From the NCBI RefSeq assembly GCF_021728295.1, contig NZ_JAKJXE010000012.1, positions 62,001 through 126,000 on the forward strand: DNA of 64,000 nucleotides. Direction: 5' to 3'. The notes below the pieces were generated by a model, which saw only the letters and a list, made by a program, of their open reading frames with translations, made no database searches and was not told the DNA's origin. This stretch comes from Pseudomonas petrae (GTDB taxonomy: Bacteria; Pseudomonadota; Gammaproteobacteria; Pseudomonadales; Pseudomonadaceae). A program made the translations under genes and the position numbers. Positions 35,296-44,292 of this stretch are shown in pieces (the first letter of the stretch is position 1; each line of letters starts with the position of its first letter).

Positions 35296-35614
35296 GTAGG
35301 ACCGGCTTTAGCCGGGAAGGTGTCGGTTGCCACACTGCAAAAGTGATGTTGCACAGACTGGCCTCTTCCCGGCTGAAGCCGGTCCTACTGAAACAACGGC
35401 GTACACCCGTAGGACCGGCTTTAGCCGGGAAGGCGTCGGTTGCCACACTGCAAAAGTGATGTTGCACAGACTGGCCTCTTCCCGGCCGAAGCCGGTCCTA
35501 CTGAAACAACGCCGTCCACCCGTAGGACCGGCTTTAGCCAGGAAGGCGTCTGTTGCCGCACTGCAAAAGTGATGGCGCACAGACTGGCCTCTTCCCGGCT
35601 GAAGCCGGTCCTAC
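35296..35614. repeat. Three REP pairs with a 113-bp period
   Basis: Three inverted pairs of the GTAGGACCGGCTTTAGCCGGGAAG element occur at 35296-35388, 35409-35501 and 35522-35614. Each has the same inner spacer, and they recur every 113 bp. A half element lies at about 35260-35275. They fill the gap between the YedA-type gene and the exonuclease, and the last pair supplies the exonuclease stop codon. The RNA would fold into strong hairpins. Confidence 0.93.
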
Positions 35615-36237
35615 TGACACGCCGCGAGCCCCCGGTGTTTGCTAATGGCATCAGCAATCTTCTTCGCCGGGACCTTCTGCAATGTGCACAGCAATTGGTG
35701 AGAGACGCCGGCCACGCCGTGGGTGTCGCGCAGGTGATGGCCCAGATGCAGCGTAAGGTTGGCGGCCATTTCCGCGTCGGCCATGGCCCGGTGAGCCTTG
35801 CCGGTGTGGGGCAAGCCGGCCCAACTGGTGAGGGTGCCTAGTTTGTGGTTCGGCGCGTGCGGCAGCAGACGTCGCGCCAGCAGCATCGAGCAGGCGAAGC
35901 TTTGCACGCGGTTGCGCTTGATGCGCGACAGCTCGAAGTCCCAGAACTTCTGGTCGAACGAGGCGTTGTGCGCCACCAGCGGCGTCAGGCCGACGAACTC
36001 GGCGACTTCGTTCATGACGCGTTCAGCCGGGGGCGCCGTGCGCAGCATGCTGTTGCTGATGCCGGTCAGGGACTCGATGAAAGACGGGATGCGCACGCCG
36101 GCGTTCATCAGGCTTTGATAGCGCTCGACGATAACGCCCTGCTCCACGATCACTACGGCAATTTCCGTGGCGCGGCAGTGGCTGCTGGGGGAAATGCCGG
36201 TGGTTTCAAAGTCGATGACGGCGATGCGTTCTTGCAT
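35611..36237 (-). CDS. DEDDh 3'-5' exonuclease (DnaQ-like)
   Basis: This 208-residue protein shows exonuclease motifs I (VIDFETTG), II (LVAHNASFDQKFWDFE) and III (HRAMADAEMAA) with the His five residues before the Asp, the DEDDh type used in the epsilon subunit of DNA polymerase III and related nucleases. A stand-alone nuclease of this size could act on DNA or RNA ends. The ATG at 36237 precedes the conserved domain directly; the upstream frame is not needed. The last codon and stop lie inside a REP element. Confidence 0.87.
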   Translation of the reverse strand: MQERIAVIDFETTGISPSSHCRATEIAVVIVEQGVIVERYQSLMNAGVRIPSFIESLTGISNSMLRTAPPAERVMNEVAEFVGLTPLVAHNASFDQKFWDFELSRIKRNRVQSFACSMLLARRLLPHAPNHKLGTLTSWAGLPHTGKAHRAMADAEMAANLTLHLGHHLRDTHGVAGVSHQLLCTLQKVPAKKIADAISKHRGLAACQ

Positions 36238-36314
36238 GGAGTGGCCTTCAGAAATAGCGGGGTGGTGCGTGGTAATGAGCAATATTGCGTGGCCTGATCA
36301 GCGCGCTACTGGCA

Positions 36315-36794
36315 TCAGGTCTTGAGCAGCAACCCGCCCTCGATGGGCACATAACGACTGGCCGCGCGGATCAACGAATTGGCGGTCAACCCCGGCACGC
36401 CATAGGCAATCGCTTCGACGCCATGCTTGCTGATGATGCGTTCCAGCAACAGGTCAAAATCGCCATCGCCGGACGCCAGCACGACTTCATCGACATTCGG
36501 CGCAACGTCCATGATGTCGATGGTGATGCCCACGTCCCAGTCGCCTTTGGCCGAGCCGTCGCTGCGCTGGATGTAGGGTTTGAGTTTGACGGTGAAACCG
36601 AGGTTGCGCAGGATCTGCTGGAATTGCTGCTGCTTGCTGTCGCCACGGTCGATGGCATACGCATACGCCTCGACGATCTGCCCGCGCTGGCTGATGTCAG
36701 CCCACAGAGCGGCGTAATTGAAGTGACAACCGTGAGCCTGACGCACTGTGTAATACAGATTTTGTACGTCGGCAAAGACCGCGATTCTTCTCAC
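36315..36794 (-). CDS. NYN-domain protein (LabA-like putative RNase)
   Basis: This 159-residue PIN-like NYN domain protein has acidic residues in AVFADVQNLYYT, KGDWDVGITIDIMD and LASGDGDFDLLLE, which form a metal site in this family. NYN/LabA proteins are predicted endoribonucleases. The start is chosen as GTG at 36794, which has GAGGA eight bases upstream and begins at the conserved strand; an ATG at 36818 is the alternative. Its role in the cell is unknown. Confidence 0.85.
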   Translation of the reverse strand: MRRIAVFADVQNLYYTVRQAHGCHFNYAALWADISQRGQIVEAYAYAIDRGDSKQQQFQQILRNLGFTVKLKPYIQRSDGSAKGDWDVGITIDIMDVAPNVDEVVLASGDGDFDLLLERIISKHGVEAIAYGVPGLTANSLIRAASRYVPIEGGLLLKT

Positions 36795-36956
36795 CCAAAT
36801 TCCTCGATGCGCTGACAAGCGACAAGGGCCCGAAGACCGGACCGGCGCTCAGTATGCCAGTTTGGGGAAGGGATTGAAGGGTTGGGTTTAGGCGGTGATT
36901 GCGGGACGCGGTCTGTATTCCTGACACACCGCAGTCGCGACCCATCACACAACGGT

Positions 36957-37044
36957 GTAGGAGCGCGCTTGCCCGCGAAAACTCGTTCAGACGATAGAGA
37001 TGTATCGTGTGTACCAACGTCTTCGCGGGCAAGCGCGCTCCTAC
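36957..37044. repeat. Inverted REP pair (GTAGGAGCGCGCTTGCCCGCGAA type)
   Basis: Two copies of the element face each other, at 36957-36980 and about 37021-37044, with a short spacer. The pair lies between the NYN gene start and the DUF2076 gene stop. Confidence 0.9.
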
Positions 37045-37071
37045 AATGGGGTGAGGCTTGTACTTGCGATA

Positions 37072-37896
37072 TCAGACAAACGAATCGTCGTCGTCAAACA
37101 TGCCGCCACCGGTGTCGCTGCCGTAATCGGTATCGGCGAAGCCATTGGAATCACTGCCCCAGCTTTCATTGCCGGTACTGTCATTCCCCGTCACGCGCTG
37201 CTGGTCATCACCCCAACCGCCGCTGCCACTTTGATCATGTTCGGCGGCAGGCTGGGCCGGCTGTTCCTGAATAATCTCGACGATTTCCTGCGGTTGGCTA
37301 TTGTGGTGAAACAGGCTGCTGATGCCTTCCGCGAGCATCACGCCACCGGCCACGCCCGCTGCGGTTTTCAATGCGCCGCCGAGGAAACCACTGCCGACTG
37401 GCGCAGCCGGTGCCTGTTGCGGTTGGGCATAGTTTTGCTGTGGCTGAGCATAGTTCTGCTGCGGCGCGTTGTAAGGCGGCGGGTTTGCAGGACCGCTTTC
37501 ACGCCAACCGCCCGATGAAGGCTGCGGGTTCGAAGGACGGGAGAACGACGAAGCCGGCTGTTGAGCCTGTGGCTCGCGCGAACCGCCGCCGAAGATGTTC
37601 GACAGAAACCCACCGCCACTGCCGGACTGGGCAGGCGCGGCGGATTTGGTCCGCTCCAGTTCAGCCCGCAGTTGTTGAATCTGCTCGTCGCGCTGACGGT
37701 TCTGGACCTCCAGCTGCTTGATCGCGACTTCCTGCACCAGGATCGATTGCGCCATGTAATAAGGCGCGGCGGGCTGGCGAGTCAGGTGCTCCTTGATCAG
37801 CGCTTCGGCCTGCGCATCACGGGGGGCCGATTCGGTTTCTGCTTGTTTGAGCTTGCCAAACAAGCCGTCGATCAGGGTTTGTTCTTCGCTGTTCAT
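37072..37896 (-). CDS. DUF2076 family protein
   Basis: This 274-residue protein has the DUF2076 N-terminal region (about 1-90, helical, starting MNSEEQTLIDGLFGKLKQAE), a Gly-Phe-Leu patch GGGFLSNIFGGG, a Pro/Gln/Tyr-rich linker with two copies of QQNYAQPQ, a hydrophobic GGALKTAAGVAGGVMLAEG segment and an acidic tail ending in DDDDS. The family is often called periplasmic ligand-binding sensor-like, but the function is not established. The start at 37896 fits the family. Confidence 0.85.
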   Translation of the reverse strand: MNSEEQTLIDGLFGKLKQAETESAPRDAQAEALIKEHLTRQPAAPYYMAQSILVQEVAIKQLEVQNRQRDEQIQQLRAELERTKSAAPAQSGSGGGFLSNIFGGGSREPQAQQPASSFSRPSNPQPSSGGWRESGPANPPPYNAPQQNYAQPQQNYAQPQQAPAAPVGSGFLGGALKTAAGVAGGVMLAEGISSLFHHNSQPQEIVEIIQEQPAQPAAEHDQSGSGGWGDDQQRVTGNDSTGNESWGSDSNGFADTDYGSDTGGGMFDDDDSFV

Positions 37897-38085
37897 GGCG
37901 ACCTCGTTAGATTGCCGTAGGAATTCTGTTCTGAGCCATTGCTCGGACACGTTCAGTAATGGGGCTGTTCAAGGGCGTTTCAATAGGATGTAAAAAAAGT
38001 TAAGAAGGCCGGTCTGCCGCCGCCGGTTGGCCGGTTCTGCGGCTCTACGTTACAGTGTCGGCCTGCTTATCCCTGTGATCCGTTC

Positions 38086-38739
38086 ATGAATCCGCTGACC
38101 ATTCTGCAAGACTCGCTGTACTTCTTCCGACGCAACTTCGGCAGCATTCTTACGCTGTGCCTGCCACTGGTGGTGCTGGAGGCCCTGACCAAACAACTCA
38201 TCGGCTTGGGGCAAAGCACCGGGACCGTGCAACTGTTAGTCGGGCTGCTTTTCTATCCGCTCTACACCGGCGCGCTGATCCTTTTTATGGACGCCAAAAC
38301 CCGAGGCGAAGAGCCCGTTAAATCCAATCTGTGGGCCGCTGCGTTGCGCATGTGGCCCACCTTCGCGGTGCTGACCGCGCTGAGCGTGCTACTGATCATG
38401 GCCGGCATGTCGCTGTTCATCCTGCCGGGCGTGTGGGTGATGATCAAACTGCAGCTGTCGGAATACCTGCTGGTGTTGCGCGGGATGGGGCCGCTGGAGG
38501 CGATGCGCGAAAGCTTCAGAATGACCCAGGGCCACGTGGTGCGGATTTTCGTCTGCGTGCTGTGCATCTATATTCCGCTGTCGCTGCTTGAGGCGCTCAG
38601 TTATTACGTGCTGCCAGACCAGCAAAGCCCGATGCTGTCGATTGTGGTGGACAGTGTTTCCAGCTTCTTGCAGCTACTTATCAGCGTGATGATGTTCCGG
38701 TTGTTCATGCTCATCGATCCACCTGCGCGGTCGGTCTGA
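38086..38739 (+). CDS. YciC-family inner-membrane protein
   Basis: This 217-residue protein has about five TM helices and the UPF0259/YciC pattern: ILQDSLYFFRRNFGSI at the start, then ILPGVWVMIKLQLSEYLLVLRG and AMRESFRMTQGHVVRIF. Its function is unknown; envelope homeostasis has been suggested for relatives. The next gene begins 4 bp after its stop, so the two are probably co-transcribed. Confidence 0.8.
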   Translation: MNPLTILQDSLYFFRRNFGSILTLCLPLVVLEALTKQLIGLGQSTGTVQLLVGLLFYPLYTGALILFMDAKTRGEEPVKSNLWAAALRMWPTFAVLTALSVLLIMAGMSLFILPGVWVMIKLQLSEYLLVLRGMGPLEAMRESFRMTQGHVVRIFVCVLCIYIPLSLLEALSYYVLPDQQSPMLSIVVDSVSSFLQLLISVMMFRLFMLIDPPARSV

Positions 38740-38743
38740 GAAG

Positions 38744-39838
38744 ATGGCACGTCCGACGCGGTATCTGCTTTACCTCGCAGTATGTGCCGGGCTGGTCGTG
38801 ATACTGCTTTATGACGTGACCTGGCATCCCGCCCGACACGAGAAGGTGGCGGTATCCTGCAACGCGAAGGACGAAAAGCCACCGGTATTCGCGCCTGGTC
38901 AGACGCTCAAAGTGATGACCTGGAACATTCAGTACCTGGCCGGCAAGCGCTATGTCTTCTGGTACGACCTGCCCGACGGCAGCGGCCCTGACGAGCGCCC
39001 GACCCCGGAAGACCTGGCGTACAACCTCGATGAAGTGGCGCGGGTCATTCGCGACGAGCAGCCGGACATCGTCTTGCTGCAGGAAGTCGACGACGGCGCG
39101 AAGAACACCGACTACGGCAATCAACTCGCCTTGCTACAGGCGCGCGTCGCCGACCTTTACCCCTGCAGCAGCGAGGCGTTCTACTGGAAGTCCGACTTCG
39201 TGCCGGATCGCCACATCTTCGGCAGCGTCGGCCGCAAACTGGCGACGCTGAGCCGCTACCAACTGGACAGCGCCGAACGCCTGCACCTGCCCTCGCCGTC
39301 CGGCCATTTCATCAGCCGCCTGTTTCAACCCCAGCCTGCGCTACTGGTCAGCTACCTGCCGCTGAGCGATGGCCGACAGCTGGCAGTGACCAATACGCAC
39401 TTGAGCGATGCTGAGCCGGGGGGCGACGTACAAGGGCGGCAAGTCGCGGCGGTTCGTCAATTGCAACAAACCTTCGAGCAGAACGGCACGCTGTGGATAA
39501 GTGGTGGCGACTTCAATCTGCTACCGCAGGGGCAATATCAGCGGCTGCCCGCCCAACAGCGCGCACCGTATTCGGCGGAGAGCGAGCTTCAGGGTTTGTG
39601 GGAAAGCTTCCCGATGATCCCGAGCAATGAAGACGTGACCGGTGAGGATCGTCGCAAGTGGTACACCCGCTTCCCCAACGACCCCAGCATCAGCGGCCCG
39701 GACCGGACGCAGGATTTTCTGTTCTACAGCCCAAAGCTGAAGCGAGTTGAGGCGCGGGTGAGGCAGGCGGATACGTTGCTGATTTCTGACCACATGCCGG
39801 TGATTGCGCAATTTTTGGTGCCAGTGAAGGGTGGATAG
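38744..39838 (+). CDS. Endonuclease/exonuclease/phosphatase family protein
   Basis: This 364-residue protein has an N-terminal membrane anchor (about 7-25) and an EEP domain with TWNIQYLAG, VLLQEVDDG, NTHLSDAEPGG, SGGDFNLLP and ISDHMPVIAQF, covering the metal and catalytic His/Asp residues. It should face the periplasm and could hydrolyse phosphodiesters of nucleic acid or lipid. The substrate is not evident. Confidence 0.87.
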   Translation: MARPTRYLLYLAVCAGLVVILLYDVTWHPARHEKVAVSCNAKDEKPPVFAPGQTLKVMTWNIQYLAGKRYVFWYDLPDGSGPDERPTPEDLAYNLDEVARVIRDEQPDIVLLQEVDDGAKNTDYGNQLALLQARVADLYPCSSEAFYWKSDFVPDRHIFGSVGRKLATLSRYQLDSAERLHLPSPSGHFISRLFQPQPALLVSYLPLSDGRQLAVTNTHLSDAEPGGDVQGRQVAAVRQLQQTFEQNGTLWISGGDFNLLPQGQYQRLPAQQRAPYSAESELQGLWESFPMIPSNEDVTGEDRRKWYTRFPNDPSISGPDRTQDFLFYSPKLKRVEARVRQADTLLISDHMPVIAQFLVPVKGG

Positions 39839-39861
39839 GTTTTTGATTCTGGCCGAAGGCC

Positions 39862-39950
39862 GTAGGAGCGCGCTTGCCCGCGAAAGCTGAGCTAAGAGCG
39901 ACACAAATGCGTTGAATGCACCGGCCATTCGCGGGCAAACGCGCTCCTAC
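39862..39950. repeat. Inverted REP pair between convergent genes
   Basis: A GTAGGAGCGCGCTTGCCCGCGAA element and its inverted partner (one base changed, GCGGGCAAACGCGCTCCTAC) lie between the stops of the phosphatase-family gene and hrpB, where they could act as a two-way transcript end. Confidence 0.9.
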
Positions 39951-39972
39951 AATTACGATGCAAACCCGCCCA

Positions 39973-42504
39973 TCATTTCCTCGGCTTCACCCGCGCAGTC
40001 GGCTCGGCGATCAACGGATCGTCTGGCCAATAGTGCTTCGGATACCGCCCCTTCAAATCCTTCTTCACCTCGGCATAGGTGCTGCGCCAGAAGTTGGCGA
40101 GGTCTTGGGTGACTTGCACCGGGCGGCGTGCGGGGGACAGGAGGTGCAGTTTGACGACCTGCCGGCCATTGGCGATGCGCGGGGTGTCGGCCAGGCCGAA
40201 GAGTTCCTGCAGGCGCACCGCCAGAATGGGCGGGGACTCGCTGTAATCCAGGCGCACCGATGACCCCGACGGGACGGTCAGGTGGTGTGGCGCCAGTTCG
40301 TCGAGCCGCTGCGGCAAGGGCCACGGCAGCAAGTTGTGCAGGATCGATGACAGGTCCAGATTGCTGAAATGGCTCAATCGGGTGACCTTGCCCAGGTACG
40401 GCAGCAGCCAGTGCTCCAGCGTCGCCAGCAACGCACCGTTGCTCACATCCGGCCACTCGCTTTCGCTCAGCTTTTGCAGATCCATCTGACGCAACATACC
40501 GACTCGCGCCTGCCACTGGCGCAGTTCCGGTGTCCATGGCAGCAGCTCCAGTCCCTTGCGCCGCACCAGCGCCAAGAGCGCCTGACCCCTTGCTGAATCG
40601 TCCAGCCCGGTGAGCGGCTCGCGGCTGATGATCAGCTCCCCGGCCTTGCGCTGACGTTCGGCGCGGAACACGCCCTCGCGCTCGTCCCAATCCAGTTGAT
40701 CGAACTGCGTCACCTGTTCGGCGAGCACCGAGTCGAACAGGTCAGGATCGAACTCGGCGGCCAGATAAATACGCTCTTCGCGCTGGCCGTGGCGGCTGCC
40801 CAGGTCGGCCACCACAAGCCACGGCTGTTTCATCAACGCGTCAGGCTCGGAGAAAAGGGCAGCGCGGCCGTTGGCGAGTCGATACTCCGCGCCGCCAGCG
40901 CGTCGTTGTTGAGCGACGCGATCCGGATAGGCCAGCGCCAGCAGCGCGCCGAGCCAGCGCGGGTGATCAGGATCGGCGATCGGTTTCCGGGCTGCACCTC
41001 TCAGATACCCGCGATATTGCCGCGACAATTGCCGCGCTCGCTGCACGCCGCCCTGCGCGCCTTTCGCTGCGCGTTCTGCGCCAGCCAGCAACGTGAGCCG
41101 GCTGTGCAGATCGGCACCGGCGCCGCGCAGAATATCGCGTTCGCCCAGCAACGCTGCGACGTCGCATGCCAGCGGGCCCAGACCCAGTTCATGACCGCGC
41201 AGCAACAAATGGGCGATGCGCGGATGCGCGGGCAGCTCCGCCATCGACTGACCGTGAGGCGTGAGTTTCCAGTCTTCACCCGGCTTGCGCGTCAGAGCGC
41301 CCAGCCGCGCCAGCAGGTCTTGCGCTTGGGCATAAGCGGCGGCAGGCGGCAGGTCCAGCCAGGTCAGTTGCGCCGGTTCGACACCCCAGCGCGCCAATTG
41401 CAGCGCCAGGCCGGCAAGGTCGGCCTGAAGAATTTCCGCCGCGCCGTACGCCGCCAATTGATCGTGCTGAGCCTCGGACCACAACCGGTAACACACGCCC
41501 GGCTCAAGCCGCCCGGCCCGTCCCGCTCGCTGCGTGGCACTGGCCCGGGAAATGCGCTGCGTGTCGAGGCGCGTCATGCCGCTGCCGGGATCGAAACGCG
41601 GCACCCGCGCCAGCCCCGCGTCGATGACCACCCGCACGCCATCAATGGTCAGGCTGGTCTCGGCAATGTTGGTGGCCAGCACGACTTTGCGTTTGCCCTT
41701 GGGCGCGGGTTCGATTGCCGCGCGCTGGGCGCTCAGGTCGAGCTCGCCATGCAGCGGGCACAGCAGCACGTCGGCGCGATCGCCAATGGCATTGGCCAAC
41801 TGCTGATTCACCCTACGGATTTCAGCCTGCCCCGGCAGAAAAACCAGCACGCTGCCGGACTCGTTGCCCAGCGCGTCGAGCACGGTCTGCACGACGCGCG
41901 GCTCGATGAACTCCCCCGGCTGAAACGGCCGCCCCCACTGCATCGACACCGGGAACATGCGCCCTTCACTGCTGATGACCGGCGCATCATTGAGCAAGCT
42001 CGACAGCCGCGCGCCCTCGAGCGTCGCCGACATCAGCAAAATCTTCAGCGGCTGCTCGTCACGAAACAGCGCGCGACCGTTAAGACTCAGGGCCAGCGCA
42101 AGATCCGCGTCGAGGCTTCTTTCATGAAACTCATCGAAGATCAGCAGCCCAACACCGTCCAGCGAAGGGTCTTCCTGCAAGCGCCGGGTGAGAATGCCTT
42201 CGGTGACCACTTCGATCCGGGTGTTGGGGCCGACCTTGCTGTCCAGGCGAATCCGATAACCCACCGTCTCGCCGACGCCCTCCCCCAACTCCGACGCCAG
42301 CCGCTCAGCCGCCGCCCTGGCCGCCAGACGCCGTGGCTCAAGCATAAGGATCGTTTGCCCCGCCAGCCACGACTCCCCCAAAAGCGCCAGCGGCACGCGG
42401 GTGGTCTTGCCCGCGCCCGGCGGCGCTTCGAGCACGGCCTCGTCCCGGTCGGCAAGGGCCTGGCGCAAGGCGGGCAGAACGGCATCGATGGGCAAAGAAT
42501 TCAT
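39973..42504 (-). CDS. hrpB: HrpB, ATP-dependent DExH helicase
   Basis: This 843-residue protein has the normal HrpB length. It shows Walker A in APPGAGKTTRVPL, DEFH in IFDEFHERSLDADLAL, SAT in LLMSATLEG, motif IV-VI including TNIAETSLTIDGV and ATQRAGRAGR, and the HrpB-specific C-terminal region ending SPARRPVQVTQDLANFW. The exact RNA role of HrpB in bacteria is not settled. No frameshift is seen. Confidence 0.95.
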   Translation of the reverse strand: MNSLPIDAVLPALRQALADRDEAVLEAPPGAGKTTRVPLALLGESWLAGQTILMLEPRRLAARAAAERLASELGEGVGETVGYRIRLDSKVGPNTRIEVVTEGILTRRLQEDPSLDGVGLLIFDEFHERSLDADLALALSLNGRALFRDEQPLKILLMSATLEGARLSSLLNDAPVISSEGRMFPVSMQWGRPFQPGEFIEPRVVQTVLDALGNESGSVLVFLPGQAEIRRVNQQLANAIGDRADVLLCPLHGELDLSAQRAAIEPAPKGKRKVVLATNIAETSLTIDGVRVVIDAGLARVPRFDPGSGMTRLDTQRISRASATQRAGRAGRLEPGVCYRLWSEAQHDQLAAYGAAEILQADLAGLALQLARWGVEPAQLTWLDLPPAAAYAQAQDLLARLGALTRKPGEDWKLTPHGQSMAELPAHPRIAHLLLRGHELGLGPLACDVAALLGERDILRGAGADLHSRLTLLAGAERAAKGAQGGVQRARQLSRQYRGYLRGAARKPIADPDHPRWLGALLALAYPDRVAQQRRAGGAEYRLANGRAALFSEPDALMKQPWLVVADLGSRHGQREERIYLAAEFDPDLFDSVLAEQVTQFDQLDWDEREGVFRAERQRKAGELIISREPLTGLDDSARGQALLALVRRKGLELLPWTPELRQWQARVGMLRQMDLQKLSESEWPDVSNGALLATLEHWLLPYLGKVTRLSHFSNLDLSSILHNLLPWPLPQRLDELAPHHLTVPSGSSVRLDYSESPPILAVRLQELFGLADTPRIANGRQVVKLHLLSPARRPVQVTQDLANFWRSTYAEVKKDLKGRYPKHYWPDDPLIAEPTARVKPRK

Positions 42505-42649
42505 GTGACCTCCAGAAACAGGGCGACGATTATACGGCGAGCCGATGCGGCTTTTGCTTATCCCCTCAACGAACTGTCTTCCTCCACGGATACTCTTATT
42601 GATTAGGCATTTGCCTTGTATAGTTGCGACTTCTTATGAGGAGATCCCC

Positions 42650-43075
42650 ATGCGCATTCCTTCCCGTTTGATTGGCGGTGTACTGGTTGCCACGCTGCTG
42701 ACGCAACTCACTGCGTGCGGCAGTATTTTCTACCCGGACCGTCGCGGCCAGATTCAGGGCAGCGGTCGAATGGACCCGGCCATCATCGTGCTTGACGCCA
42801 TTGGCCTGCTGTTCTACATCATCCCCGGCGTGATCGCGTTTGGCGTGGACTTCGCCACTGGCGCGATCTACCTGCCAAGCGGCAATCAGGCGCAGATCGA
42901 TCCGCAGAAACTTGAACCTGCAGTGCGCACTGACGGCACGGTCGACAACCTCAAGCTGCAAGCCATCATCCAGACCGAGCTCGGCCGCACGTTGCCGTTG
43001 GATGATCCTCGCCTGATCCAGCACAAAGGCAGCGTGCAGCAGCTCGCCGCACTGGGTCTTGTACCGTCCGCTTGA
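42650..43075 (+). CDS. Conserved Pseudomonas lipoprotein
   Basis: This 141-residue protein has a lipoprotein signal ending in LTAC (Cys about 24), then a hydrophobic stretch LLFYIIPGVIAFGVDFATGAIYLP that may be a membrane segment. A clear ATGAGGAG ribosome site precedes the ATG at 42650. I know no function. Similar short lipoproteins in Pseudomonas genomes carry unreliable enzyme names. Confidence 0.8.
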   Translation: MRIPSRLIGGVLVATLLTQLTACGSIFYPDRRGQIQGSGRMDPAIIVLDAIGLLFYIIPGVIAFGVDFATGAIYLPSGNQAQIDPQKLEPAVRTDGTVDNLKLQAIIQTELGRTLPLDDPRLIQHKGSVQQLAALGLVPSA

Positions 43076-43099
43076 GATGTGTGATTTAAAGGAAGCGCC

Positions 43100-44005
43100 A
43101 TGAGCACCAGCCCCGAACACGCCCGCTTATTGCGTCTGGCGACCCGCGCCTCGCTTGCCGTGGCGAGCATTCTGATCGTTGCCAAAGCGATTGCGTGGTG
43201 GCTCAGCGGGTCAGTGAGTCTGCTGGCCGGGCTTACGGATTCGCTGCTCGATGGCGCCGCCTCATTCCTCAATCTGCTGGCCGTGCATTACGCGTTGCGC
43301 CCGGCTGATGACGATCATCGCTACGGCCACGGCAAGGCTGAAGCGCTGTCGGGCATGGCACAAGCGTTGTTCATTGCGGTGAGTGCCTTCTTGATCGGCT
43401 TTCAGGCGGTCGACCGCATTCAACACCCGCAACCCCTCGGCGATCCGGGTTTGGGTCTGTTGGTGATGGTGTTGTCGATTGGACTGACGATCGCATTGCT
43501 GATGTTGCAGCACCGAGTGGTGAAAGCGACGGGGTCAGCGGCGATACGCGCGGATTCCCTGCATTACCGCTCTGACCTGCTGCTCAACTTCAGCATCATG
43601 GTGGCGCTGGGCCTGGCCTATTTCGGCTACTTCCAGCTAGACGCTTATTTTGGTCTGGCGATCGCGTTCTACATTTTGTGGAGCGCCATTTCCATTGCCC
43701 GGGAGACGGTTTCAGTGCTGATGGACGCTGAACTGCCTGTGGATGTCAGCGCAAAAATGCTTGAACTGGCCGAGGGCGTGCCGGGCGTACTGGGCGCCCA
43801 CGACCTGCGCACGCGGATTTCGGGCAATCACTGGTTTGTGCAGTTGCACCTGGAGTTGCCGGGGACGCTGACGCTGTCGGTGGCTCACGATTTATGCGAG
43901 CGGGTGGAAGCGGCGATTCAGGACGAATTCCCCAAGGCGGAAGTGCTGGTTCACGCGGATCCGCAGGAAGTGGTGGGTCGCGGGGATGGACCGGTTTTGA
44001 ATTGA
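43100..44005 (+). CDS. fieF: Cation-diffusion-facilitator metal exporter (FieF/YiiP-like)
   Basis: This 301-residue protein has six TM helices. The metal site is visible as DSLLDGAAS in TM2 and HYRSDLLLN in TM5, matching the Asp-x3-Asp and His-x3-Asp pairs of YiiP. The C-terminal cytoplasmic domain (about 205-290) carries HDLRTRISGNHWFVQLHLELPG. It should export Zn(II) or Fe(II) by proton antiport. The gene follows the lipoprotein gene by 24 bp. Confidence 0.92.
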   Translation: MSTSPEHARLLRLATRASLAVASILIVAKAIAWWLSGSVSLLAGLTDSLLDGAASFLNLLAVHYALRPADDDHRYGHGKAEALSGMAQALFIAVSAFLIGFQAVDRIQHPQPLGDPGLGLLVMVLSIGLTIALLMLQHRVVKATGSAAIRADSLHYRSDLLLNFSIMVALGLAYFGYFQLDAYFGLAIAFYILWSAISIARETVSVLMDAELPVDVSAKMLELAEGVPGVLGAHDLRTRISGNHWFVQLHLELPGTLTLSVAHDLCERVEAAIQDEFPKAEVLVHADPQEVVGRGDGPVLN

Positions 44006-44034
44006 AGCCGTATCAAGCCAACGCAGCCGGTCCT

Positions 44035-44252
44035 GTGGGACCGGCTTCAGCCGGGAAGACGTCAGGCATCACACCGCAAATCTGAGGTGCACATACCGGC
44101 CTCTTCCCGGCTAAAGCCGGTCCCACTTAAAAACCTCGCGCATGTGCTGGCGGACTCGGGCCACTGTAGGAGCGCGCTTGCCCGCGAAACCGGTTAATCA
44201 GGCGATACAGTTGTCGCAGTTCAAACGCCTTCGCGGGCAAGCGCGCTCCTAC
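44035..44252. repeat. Two different REP pairs side by side
   Basis: An inverted pair of the GTGGGACCGGCTTCAGCCGGGAAG type (44035-44126) is followed by an inverted pair of the GTAGGAGCGCGCTTGCCCGCGAA type (44166-44252). They separate the convergent cation exporter and glutamine-rich protein genes. Confidence 0.92.
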
Positions 44253-44292
44253 AGGATGCGCGTCAGCCAGCATTATTTTGTCTCCCGCGCAC

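Noticed and set aside
35296..35614. Regular repeats that could suggest a CRISPR array
   Set aside because: The units are inverted REP pairs with identical spacers, not direct repeats with unique spacers, and no cas gene is near.
40696..42606. 636-codon plus-strand open frame opposite hrpB
   Set aside because: HrpB has all helicase motifs on the other strand; the long frame is a by-product of high third-position GC.
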